A stretch of 40,868 bases of DNA from Bacteroidota bacterium (lineage in GTDB: Bacteria > Bacteroidota > Bacteroidia > M30B66), in contig JAIXYK010000010.1 of the NCBI GenBank assembly GCA_027490225.1, positions 1 through 40,868 of the forward strand, in the 5' to 3' direction. The notes beneath the pieces were generated by a model. It did not search any database and was not told the DNA's origin. It worked only from the letters and a program-made list of their open reading frames with translations. Below, piece after piece: positions 34,177 through 40,868 of the stretch; positions within the stretch are counted from its first letter, which is position 1, and each line of letters opens with the position of its first letter. A program made the translations under genes and the position numbers.

Positions 34177-35346
34177 ATGAAAAACACAGAAACACAGTTC
34201 CCAATTTTATTGCGCACCTATGCAGGATTAGAGGAAATACTAGCAGATGAAGTGCGTAATATTGGCGGAGCAGAAGTTGAATCTTATACCAGAACCGTAG
34301 TTTGTAAAGGAGATTTAGGCTTCATCTATAAATCTAATTTGGCTTTACGCACAGCGTTAAAGATTTTAAAACCTATCCATTCATTTACATTTAACACCAA
34401 CGACGATTATTACAAACATTGTTTCGAAGTGCCTTGGCACGAATTTTTTTCGGTCGATAAAACAATTACAATAGACAGTTTGCTGTTTTCAGAGAAGTTT
34501 AACAATAGCATGTTTGTTTCTCAGCTCACCAAAGATGCAATTGTTGACCGTTTCAGAAAAGAAATTGGCAAACGTCCTTTTGTTGATTCTAAAGACACCA
34601 ACATATATATAAGTGTTTATATAAAAGACAATCAAGTTACGCTTTACTTAGACAGTAGTGGAGAATCCTTGCACAAACGCGGCTATCGTGCCGAACAAGT
34701 CAAAGCGCCTTTAAGCGAAGTGATGGCTGCCGGTATTTTAAAATTGAGTGGTTGGTCGCATCATTTTCCTTTGTATGATCCAATGTGTGGCTCAGGAACT
34801 TTTTCTATTGAAGCCTGTTTAATGGCCAATAATATTCCTCCGGGAATTTTCCGTCCAGGTTTTGCATTCGAGCATTGGGCCGATTACGACAAAACCTTGT
34901 TTGACCAAATTTTAGATAACCTCACAAGTAAAATAGAGCAAAATCCATTACAGATTTTTGCTTCAGATAGGAGCAGAGTAGCCTTGCAAATAGCAGAAAA
35001 CAATGCAAAAGAAGCCGGCGTAGAAAGCGATATTCAGTTTAACCCAACAATTTTTCAAAAAGTAGCTTCTCCTACGCGCAAATCTTGGTTATTTATTAAT
35101 CCTCCTTATGGTGAGCGCTTGCAACCAGCTGAGATTGAAGAATTGTACAAAACCATTGGTGCAACATTAAAACATAATTTTTCAGGATGTGAAGCCTGGT
35201 TATTTACTTCCAATTCTGAAGCGCTGAACCATATTGGCTTACATACTTCACGAAAAATAAAGCTTTACAACGGTCCTTTAGAGTGTAGATTGGTGCGCTA
35301 TGAAATGTATGCAGGCACAAAAAAGGGTGGCGCACATTTGTTATAG
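34177..35346 (+). CDS. THUMP-containing class I RNA methyltransferase (RlmL-like)
   Basis: 389 residues. An N-terminal THUMP region (about 10-160; FPILLRTYAGLEEILADEV, TNIYISVYIKDNQVTLYLD) is followed by a SAM-binding catalytic domain with YDPMCGSGTFSIEACL (200-215) and the active-site tetrapeptide NPPY (308-311, FINPPYGERL), characteristic of N2-guanine methylation. It matches the N-terminal methyltransferase module of RlmL, which makes m2G2445 in 23S rRNA, but lacks the RlmK part. The target base is inferred. A TAAATTTG box ends 4 bases before the ATG, so the message may be nearly leaderless. The cold-shock promoter begins at the stop codon of this gene. Confidence 0.88.
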   Translation: MKNTETQFPILLRTYAGLEEILADEVRNIGGAEVESYTRTVVCKGDLGFIYKSNLALRTALKILKPIHSFTFNTNDDYYKHCFEVPWHEFFSVDKTITIDSLLFSEKFNNSMFVSQLTKDAIVDRFRKEIGKRPFVDSKDTNIYISVYIKDNQVTLYLDSSGESLHKRGYRAEQVKAPLSEVMAAGILKLSGWSHHFPLYDPMCGSGTFSIEACLMANNIPPGIFRPGFAFEHWADYDKTLFDQILDNLTSKIEQNPLQIFASDRSRVALQIAENNAKEAGVESDIQFNPTIFQKVASPTRKSWLFINPPYGERLQPAEIEELYKTIGATLKHNFSGCEAWLFTSNSEALNHIGLHTSRKIKLYNGPLECRLVRYEMYAGTKKGGAHLL

Positions 35347-35376
35347 TTGGTTGTTAAATTTATTCTTCTACTTTTG
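35346..35376 (+). promoter_or_regulatory. Promoter of the cold-shock gene
   Basis: GTTG (35346-35349), exactly 19 bases, then TACTTTTG (35369-35376): a close match to TTTG-N19-TAnnTTTG. It starts at the stop codon of the methyltransferase gene and ends 19 bases before the cold-shock ATG. Confidence 0.75.
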
Positions 35377-35395
35377 GGCATTATTCAGTATATAC

Positions 35396-35587
35396 ATGAA
35401 AACAGGTACCATTAAATTTTTTAACTCAACAAAAGGCTTTGGGTTTGTAGTTGAAGACAACTCAACGCAAGAAATTTTTATCCACATCAGTGGACTAATT
35501 GATCAAGTAAAAGACAACGACCGCGTAAGTTTCGATACCATTGATGGCAAAAAAGGCCTCAACGCAATCAACGTAAAACTAGTTTAA
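35396..35587 (+). CDS. Cold-shock domain protein (CspA family)
   Basis: 63 residues from the ATG at 35396. An upstream in-frame extension reaching into the methyltransferase gene is rejected, because the promoter lies between and the family starts MKTGTIKFF. The single OB-fold carries RNP1 KGFGFV (13-18) and RNP2 IFIHIS (27-32). It binds single-stranded RNA or DNA and melts RNA structure. The leader is only about 15 bases, so it lacks the long 5'-UTR that controls E. coli cspA. Element E3 begins 16 bases after its stop. Confidence 0.94.
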   Translation: MKTGTIKFFNSTKGFGFVVEDNSTQEIFIHISGLIDQVKDNDRVSFDTIDGKKGLNAINVKLV

Positions 35588-35603
35588 AACTCATTTTATT
35601 TTT

Positions 35604-35728
35604 GGGGCTGTCCCCGCATCTGCACACCATGCTCCGCTCTGCGGGGCCGGGCTGTTGCGGGGTTCCGTATTTTATTGCTTAGCTTCGCCGCAATAAAATA
35701 CCAAGCCCTTCACATCCCTCAGCCAGGC
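35604..35728 (+). repeat. Structured intergenic element E3, sense to the cold-shock gene
   Basis: The third, longer member of the E family (125 bases). The end helix pairs GGCTG (35606-35610) with CAGCC (35720-35724). The second helix is expanded to CCCCGC...GCGGGG with a larger loop, followed by CCGGGCT. The central stem is a perfect 11-base pair, TATTTTATTGC (35668-35678) with GCAATAAAATA (35690-35700), around an 11-base loop. The right end reads ATCCCT-CAGCC-AGGC, matching E1 and E2 around the changed helix arms. An additional GGGCT/AGCCC pairing is possible. Function unknown. Confidence 0.75.
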
Positions 35729-35848
35729 ATTTCGGTTTAAGTTTCCTCGTTTTTTTTCAGCCGCTATGTTAAGTGGTGAGTTCCGATTACTTGTTTAAAC
35801 TACTCTTCCTAAGTGAATTCAGCGAACTCGCTTTATTTCTTAATAAAA

Positions 35849-36191
35849 TAGCACGAAGCTCACAGAGGAAAAAGTACAGAGTTTCACAGAGTGAAAAGAA
35901 ATAATGAAAAACCTCCGTGATCTCCGTGCCACAACCTCCGTGGTCTCCGTGAAAAAAATATTGAGCGCAGCGAAGCCAAGAGCTTTAATATCAAAAAAGA
36001 CTCCCTGTTATTCGTGTCTTAAAAAATGAGCGGAGCGAAGCCTTGAGCATTTAACAGCAAAACCTCCGTGTTCTCCGTGCCACAACCTCGGTGATCTCTG
36101 TGCCAAAAAATATTGAGCACAGCGAAACCATCAGCATTTAACACCAAAAACTCCGTGTTCTCTATGCCAAAAAACATTGAGCGCAGCGAAG
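35849..36191 (+). repeat. Degenerate CTCCGTG / TGAGCGCAGCGAAG repeat spacer
   Basis: The gene-free stretch 35588-36203 holds E3 and then this repeat field. CTCCGTG or a close variant occurs about ten times in pairs spaced 9 bases (35913, 35922, 35936, 35945, 36064, 36073, 36087, 36096, 36151, 36160). Interleaved are four copies of TGAGCGCAGCGAAG-like sequence (near 35961, 36027, 36113, 36177; spacings of about 65, 87 and 64). Three ACAGAG copies at 35849-35892 are CTCTGT on the other strand, that is, inverted relative to the rest. No ORF, promoter or known element is evident. I recall similar CTCCGTG strings between genes of other Bacteroidota. Confidence 0.75.
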
Positions 36192-36203
36192 AATGGAATA
36201 CAT

Positions 36204-38117
36204 CTAAATCTTTACAATTTTAAACACTTTCCGCATACCTGCGCCCTCAGCAATTAGTAAGTAAGTGCCAGCTGCAAGTGAACTTAAATCTAATTGTTGC
36301 TCATAGCTGCTAGATTCTATTCTCACGCTTTGCGAAAACAACAGGCAGCCTGTTTGAGAAAAAAGTTTCATTGAAACATTCCCATTAATTCCAGTCATCA
36401 TTAGTTTTACTTCACCCAATGTTGGGTTAGGCGCTACTTTGAAAGAAATTTCTGTTATAAAATTTCCCCTCACATTTTTGCTTTTATCGACCGTATCTGG
36501 TTTTTCAGTTTGTATTTCTTCTATAATCTCTTCTTGTGGTTCATTCCCCATTACAAAAGAAGTTACTTCTTCTTTGGTGCGGAACTTCTTACTTATTAAT
36601 GGAGCTTGAATCAATTCTATAGAGCAAGCTTCTGCCAGCAATGGTTCTGTTTGTTGCGGCTTTCTTTCGGGAAGTATCATTCCCACAATCACTGGGTTTC
36701 TGCCACCACCCAATTGTTTTACTTTTTTTTTTTTTTTTTTTACATCAATCAAAACATCATTCCAAACCTCAAAACTCACAGCTAAATTTTTATCTGATAC
36801 CCCAATTCTCCAGCCCATTGCCCAACCTAAATGGGAATCAATTGGTTTCCAAAAATCTTGAACTTCGCCCGCTTCATTCCAAATACCAGCAAAACCGCTG
36901 TGCTCAGAAGGCCAGCTCCCAACTTTTAAAATAGTTCCATCTTTCTTGGAAACTTCAACTGTGTCAAAATAGTTTCCTGTACACAAAAAATCTTCGTTCG
37001 GCAATGCTCTAATGCAGTTAGGTTGTGGACCCGATGTTATTCTTTTTGAGCGGTAATGCTCCATGTGAAGCAAGTTGCCATCTTTGTCTAATGTGAACAT
37101 AACCATACCTGAGCCATTTTGCAATTTGTAATCCTTACTTTTGGAAGTAATTCCTGCATCCGAAATACTAAATTCTCGGTAAAATTGTCCAGCACCTGTA
37201 ATATGATTGTTAGCATTTATATCAAAGTCGCCTAACCATTGTGTAGAAAGTCCTCCGAGTTGTTTTTTCCATTTTAGTTTTCCATTGGTATCAAATGCTA
37301 CAAAATATATTTCCCTTTCATCTTCATTTTTCTTTATTGAAAAGCTATCGTTTTCGGTGAATTTAATACTCATTAAAAATTCACTGGCAACAACAGGTTC
37401 CTGGTTTTGAAGAATCTTTACTTTGGGTCTCAATGTAAAATTGTAATCTAAATCGATGTGTTTAAAAAGTCTGTCCCAAACCAAGTCGCCATTCGAATTG
37501 TATTTATGCAAGTATTCATTGTATCCATTTTTTTGATTTGGGTAGGTTTTGTCTTTTGAAGTAAAATTAATCTTATAAAAACCGGTGGCATAAAAATTTC
37601 CCAAAGCATCAGCACTCAACGAACTAAATGATGCATGCAAACTGCTAAAGTTTTTTACCCATTTTAAATCACCTTCAGCACTGTAGCAAACTAAAAAAGT
37701 CCCGCTACTGGTTATTTCCTTTTCCTTTCCTTTTTTTAAAGAGGGTAATTTAAAGGGTTCATAGTTTCTTCCGGATATAACAACATCTCCATTTATTAGA
37801 ATACACGCTGCATCCATCAAAACATAATTCTTACTCACAAAGTTAAGCGCCCAGATAGTTTTGCCGGTTTTAGATATTTTTATTAAAAAACCATTGTGTT
37901 GGCCCTGAGTTGGAAATTGTTTGCTATCGGGGAAATTTAAATGTCCGTAGTAACTCCCAGCGGCGTAGGTGTTCCCTTCTTTGTCTACTTCTAATGCATT
38001 TACGTCGGTATTAGAAAGTCCATTTATTGGATACACCCATTTTATAGGAAGTTGTGCAAATGTATTTGCTGTAAAAAGAAAAATTGCAAGTAATAAAGGC
38101 TTGAAATCCAATTTCAT
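36204..38117 (-). CDS. T9SS-sorted secreted protein with propeller-like repeats and an A19 tract
   Basis: 637 residues. Signal peptide MKLDFKPLLLAIFLFTANTF, cut near AQ. About residues 25-480 hold propeller-type repeats in the style of SBBP domains: ALEVDKEGNTYAAGSYYGHL, LIKISKTGKTIWALNF, LSADALGNFYATGFY, HKYNSNGDLVWDRLF. A Glu-rich hinge follows near 530-555 (EEIIEEIQTEKPDTVDKSK). The last 75 residues are a T9SS sorting domain (FKVAPNPTLGEVKLMM, LFSQTGCLLFSQ, AGTYLLIAEG, RKVFKIVKI). Residues near 460-466 (VKKKKKKV) are encoded by 19 consecutive A's. The ATG at 38117 is divergent from the stress protein gene. Ligand or function unknown. Confidence 0.88.
   Translation of the reverse strand: MKLDFKPLLLAIFLFTANTFAQLPIKWVYPINGLSNTDVNALEVDKEGNTYAAGSYYGHLNFPDSKQFPTQGQHNGFLIKISKTGKTIWALNFVSKNYVLMDAACILINGDVVISGRNYEPFKLPSLKKGKEKEITSSGTFLVCYSAEGDLKWVKNFSSLHASFSSLSADALGNFYATGFYKINFTSKDKTYPNQKNGYNEYLHKYNSNGDLVWDRLFKHIDLDYNFTLRPKVKILQNQEPVVASEFLMSIKFTENDSFSIKKNEDEREIYFVAFDTNGKLKWKKQLGGLSTQWLGDFDINANNHITGAGQFYREFSISDAGITSKSKDYKLQNGSGMVMFTLDKDGNLLHMEHYRSKRITSGPQPNCIRALPNEDFLCTGNYFDTVEVSKKDGTILKVGSWPSEHSGFAGIWNEAGEVQDFWKPIDSHLGWAMGWRIGVSDKNLAVSFEVWNDVLIDVKKKKKKVKQLGGGRNPVIVGMILPERKPQQTEPLLAEACSIELIQAPLISKKFRTKEEVTSFVMGNEPQEEIIEEIQTEKPDTVDKSKNVRGNFITEISFKVAPNPTLGEVKLMMTGINGNVSMKLFSQTGCLLFSQSVRIESSSYEQQLDLSSLAAGTYLLIAEGAGMRKVFKIVKI
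36723..36741 (-). repeat. A19 homopolymer inside a coding region
   Basis: Nineteen consecutive T's on the plus strand read as A19 on the coding strand: one base of a GTA codon plus six AAA codons. The frame is open on both sides. A change of one or two bases would shift the frame and remove the C-terminal sorting domain. Confidence 0.95.
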
Positions 38118-38296
38118 AGATTGAGTAAATTTTTAAATCACGAGACTGATTAGTAACATTATTTTAATTGATTAATGTCATTTAAAATAGAAATGGAAGC
38201 GTTTAATTTTACTTCAACAAAATGCCAGTTCAGTTTTTCAGACGTTGGATTAATCAGTTATTCAATTAAAGTTCATTTTATTTAAATTAAATTGTA

Positions 38297-39130
38297 ATGC
38301 AAAAAATACTTGTAACCACAGATTTTTCAAATAATTCCAAAGCAGGAATTCGTTTTGCCATGCAATTGGCTGCGCAAGGTAATTATGAATTGATATTTTA
38401 CAATGTTGTGGAAATTTTAAAGCCGGCAACTTGGTTAGATGCTATGTTTAAAGAATTTTCAGACAATGAAATAGAGCGGTTTACCTTGGGCTTGCAAAAA
38501 TTTGTTCATCAAATTCATTGGAAATCTAAATTGCCAGAAGTTAAATATTCTTGCATTGCTGAGGTTGGGCTCGATGTGGATAAACATATCGTTGCATTTG
38601 CCAAAAAAAACAAGGTCGATTATATCTGTATGAGTACACATGGAGCTGGCAAAGTTGCTAAACTCTTTGGAACCAATTCATCAGAAATTATAACAACTTC
38701 CCCGATTCCTGTAATTGTTGTACCGCAGAGCTATCGCATAAAAGCTATAAAGTCTATTGTGTATTCTTCTGATATGGAGAATTTAGATAGAGAAATGAAA
38801 CACATCATGGCTTTCAATGAGTCTATTCATGATGTGAAGCTAGATGTGTTTCATTATGAGTTTTTACCAAATTTAGAAGCCAATAAAAAGCATTTGAATA
38901 AGCTTGCTTCGAAATTCGAAAACGACAATACAAAATTCCACTTTAAAAAATTGGAAGTTGATAATTCCTTGTCAGTTCAAATGCACCGAGATATTCCAGC
39001 ATCAAAGACGTCTTTGCTTATTTTGTTTACAAAGCAAAATAGAAACTGGTTCGAACGCTTGTTTTTATCGAGCAATTCTGCAGAAATGACTTTCAATACA
39101 AAAATTCCAATGTTGGTTTTTAGAAAATAG
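38297..39130 (+). CDS. Tandem universal stress protein
   Basis: 277 residues, two UspA-type domains. The first (1-150) has MQKILVTTDFSNNSKAGI, the strand ELIFYNVVEI and the ATP-binding pattern CMSTHGAGKVAKLFGTNS followed by PIPVIVVP. The second (about 155-277) keeps SIVYSSDMENLDREM and a final FNTKIPMLVFRK but lacks the glycine-rich ATP motif, so only the first domain should bind ATP. Tandem Usp proteins of this length are common in Bacteroidota. It is divergent from the T9SS gene at 38117, and its stop is 4 bases from the stop of the convergent T9SS gene. Confidence 0.92.
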   Translation: MQKILVTTDFSNNSKAGIRFAMQLAAQGNYELIFYNVVEILKPATWLDAMFKEFSDNEIERFTLGLQKFVHQIHWKSKLPEVKYSCIAEVGLDVDKHIVAFAKKNKVDYICMSTHGAGKVAKLFGTNSSEIITTSPIPVIVVPQSYRIKAIKSIVYSSDMENLDREMKHIMAFNESIHDVKLDVFHYEFLPNLEANKKHLNKLASKFENDNTKFHFKKLEVDNSLSVQMHRDIPASKTSLLILFTKQNRNWFERLFLSSNSAEMTFNTKIPMLVFRK

Positions 39131-39134
39131 GAAC

Positions 39135-40868
39135 TTACTGCTTAATTATCTTTTCAATATGCTTTTCCGATTTCAGGAAATAAACTCCTTTGCTTAGATC
39201 TTTAAATGGAAGTAGCGTTTTACTTCCATTTTCAAAACTTTGATAAACAAGCTTTCCTGTAACATCAAACAAATTGATAGTTCCTAAGCTCGATTCAGCT
39301 TCAACAGTTACAAAGTCGGAACTTGGATTTGGGTATACCTTTAGCTCTGAATGATTCAGGAACTGTTTATTTATTCCAGTAGAAATATCAATGCTTGCAA
39401 TATGATTTAAAGGATCACCTTGTGGACCAACAAAATCTCCTCCAATACATAACGTATTACTGTATAGAAAAGCCATACAATTTATAGCACTGTCTGTTAC
39501 CAAAAGTGGAGTTATCATTGTGTCTTGGGCCGATTCTCTGTATGCCATTAAATTATTTCCGATAAGCATTTCAACAGCGCAAAAAAAGTTTCCAGCAGCC
39601 AACATTTCATTTCCATTGGTAAGTAATTTTTTAATATCGCCAGATAAAAAAGCTCCTGAACTCACAAAATAGTTTCTTCCAATAACTGTCTTCCATTCCA
39701 TTTCATCCAATACGGCCAATGCACAAGTATCGTTGGTGGCAGAAATGTAATCGCAGGCTGCGTAAAGTTTACCATTGTAAGTTTCAAAATCATTTACTGG
39801 CGTTGCCGTTCCCATTCCAGACAGTAGAATATAAGTTCCGTCATAAATAGCCACATTCTTCCTAAGTGCGCCAGTTGCCAATTCAAAATCACCTCCAATA
39901 TATAACACTTCACCATTTGCTTCTAATGTTCTAACTTCATTTCCGTAGAGGAATCCTGCAGCTACATCTATCCAATTATTCCCATTCCATTTCGATAAAA
40001 ATCCAGTAAAACTTCCACCTGCATAGAGTTCGTTATTAAATATCGCAAGTGTTTTTACAGTTCCATCTAAACTTCCTGCATTTTCCCATTGGCCACTTTG
40101 AAGATCATATGCTGCAATATGGTTTGCAGAAATTCCATCGGCAGTAATAAAGTCACCACCAACATACAATTTGTTGTTATGAATTAACATTGTATGCACA
40201 TTTCCATTTAAACCCTGACCAAGTGGAGCCCATAACCAGCCGGCAATTCCGCTTAAATAAACAGCCACATGGTTACATTCTCCTCCTTCTGTTGCATTGG
40301 TGAAATTACCTCCAACATACAAAGTCCCCGATTGGTCAATCGCCATTGCATTTACTGCTCCATTCAAACCTCCAGCTAAGTCTGTTAGTACAAAATTTGG
40401 CGGATAACCAGGTTGAATCCAAGCCAATTCATCAATAGTAAATCCATATGTTTTTGCCCATGCTGCAACACCTTCCGTTTTAATTTCTTTTACATAAGCG
40501 AACTTTTCATTGGCATCTATTTCACGCGCAAGTTTATCGTTTCCGCTTTGCTGCATTAAATAACCAACAGCGCAATGCGTTCCTATTCGGTCAATAAAAA
40601 CCGGATTTTTGTAAGTTAAATAATCATTAATTGGAAATATTTTTGCCTTCCAATAACCATTTAGTTCACTTAATAAATGTAAGCGATTGTTTCTTTGTGC
40701 AGTCGTTAAATGAGAAACATCTCTGTTTTTCAAAGTCGATTCTACTAACATCAAATGAGCAGCAATCCAATCATTAAATGTGAGCAAATTTTTGCTCTTT
40801 AATTGATTTACAAGCTCAGTTGAAAACTGCTGAGTTTTCCATTCAGCATTTACTTCAATTAGTTTTTC
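39135..40868 (-). CDS. T9SS-sorted propeller protein, N-terminus cut by the window edge
   Basis: The reading frame stays open from 40787 to the end of the window (…EVNAEWKTQQFSTELVNQLK before LLTFNDW), so the TTG at 40787 is not the start and the gene begins outside. The visible 577 residues comprise an N-terminal helical region with NPVFIDRIGTHCAVGYLMQQ and EIKTEGVAAWAKTYGF, a segment repeatedly seen in secreted Bacteroidota proteins. It is followed by propeller repeats of the form VNAMAIDQSGTLYVGGNF, VHTMLIHNNKLYVGGDF and VKTLAIFNNELYAGGSF, and then a T9SS sorting domain (LKVYPNPSSDFVTVEAE, LFDVTGKLVYQ, KGVYFLKSE). It should be exported through SprA. Function unknown. Confidence 0.9.
   Translation of the reverse strand, partial: EKLIEVNAEWKTQQFSTELVNQLKSKNLLTFNDWIAAHLMLVESTLKNRDVSHLTTAQRNNRLHLLSELNGYWKAKIFPINDYLTYKNPVFIDRIGTHCAVGYLMQQSGNDKLAREIDANEKFAYVKEIKTEGVAAWAKTYGFTIDELAWIQPGYPPNFVLTDLAGGLNGAVNAMAIDQSGTLYVGGNFTNATEGGECNHVAVYLSGIAGWLWAPLGQGLNGNVHTMLIHNNKLYVGGDFITADGISANHIAAYDLQSGQWENAGSLDGTVKTLAIFNNELYAGGSFTGFLSKWNGNNWIDVAAGFLYGNEVRTLEANGEVLYIGGDFELATGALRKNVAIYDGTYILLSGMGTATPVNDFETYNGKLYAACDYISATNDTCALAVLDEMEWKTVIGRNYFVSSGAFLSGDIKKLLTNGNEMLAAGNFFCAVEMLIGNNLMAYRESAQDTMITPLLVTDSAINCMAFLYSNTLCIGGDFVGPQGDPLNHIASIDISTGINKQFLNHSELKVYPNPSSDFVTVEAESSLGTINLFDVTGKLVYQSFENGSKTLLPFKDLSKGVYFLKSEKHIEKIIKQ

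Noticed and set aside
35300-35395. N-terminal extension of the cold-shock ORF by 32 codons
   Set aside because: It overlaps the methyltransferase 3' end and contains the promoter; the cold-shock fold starts at the ATG at 35396.
35849-36191. CRISPR array
   Set aside because: The repeated units are short, degenerate and unevenly spaced, and no cas gene is present.
40785-40787. TTG at 40787 as the start of the last gene
   Set aside because: The frame continues without a stop to the window edge and encodes plausible protein sequence, so the gene is cut by the window.

Overview
The window comes from a low-GC member of the Bacteroidota. Evidence: the type IX secretion (T9SS) translocon protein SprA, three secreted proteins that carry or fit T9SS C-terminal sorting domains, several promoters of the Bacteroidota form TTTG-N19-TAnnTTTG, and a DUF4397 adhesin-like protein. 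I do not assign a genus. I see no rRNA, tRNA, CRISPR array, transposase or prophage gene.

Layout. 0.1-1.9 kb: a hipBA-type toxin-antitoxin pair with a likely operator. 2.1-3.1 kb: a TPR-containing lipoprotein. 3.15-7.33 kb (minus strand): gcvH, a VanZ-like membrane protein, deoC, an aldehyde dehydrogenase (ALDH) and a catalytically dead ALDH-like protein; the last three look like a deoxyribose-phosphate to acetate module. 7.5-9.6 kb (plus): a secreted PsbP/DcrB-like protein, a Crp-type regulator and a short-chain dehydrogenase. 9.7-19.9 kb (minus): maeB-ruvA-sprA. 20.1-20.8 kb: a SIRT5/CobB-type sirtuin. 20.8-23.9 kb (minus): a compact envelope operon of a two-helix secreted protein, a LolA-like protein, an exported YidD-domain protein and two related TPR proteins with a PGxGxxYxGD domain. 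24.06-28.25 kb (minus): obgE, a PAP2 phosphatase, crcB and an RND/MMPL transporter, closed by a clear terminator. 28.4-29.0 kb: a 2-Cys peroxiredoxin. 29.3-31.5 kb: two small methyltransferases and a ZIP metal transporter. 31.6-34.0 kb: a DUF4397 repeat protein with a T9SS signal. 34.2-35.6 kb: an RNA methyltransferase and a cold-shock protein. 35.6-36.2 kb: a repeat-rich spacer. 36.2-40.9 kb: a T9SS propeller protein containing a 19-base A tract, a tandem universal stress protein, and a second T9SS propeller protein cut by the window edge.

The most unusual signal is not a gene. Three structured intergenic elements (1847-1935, 9650-9738, 35604-35728) share a skeleton while their helix arms differ by compensating base changes. 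Each begins 5-16 bases after a stop codon, in the sense direction (hipA, sprA and the cold-shock gene). This is what a family of transcribed, structured 3'-UTR elements would look like. Second in interest are the YidD/LolA-like envelope operon and the ALDH plus dead-ALDH pair, which resembles a split ALDH16.
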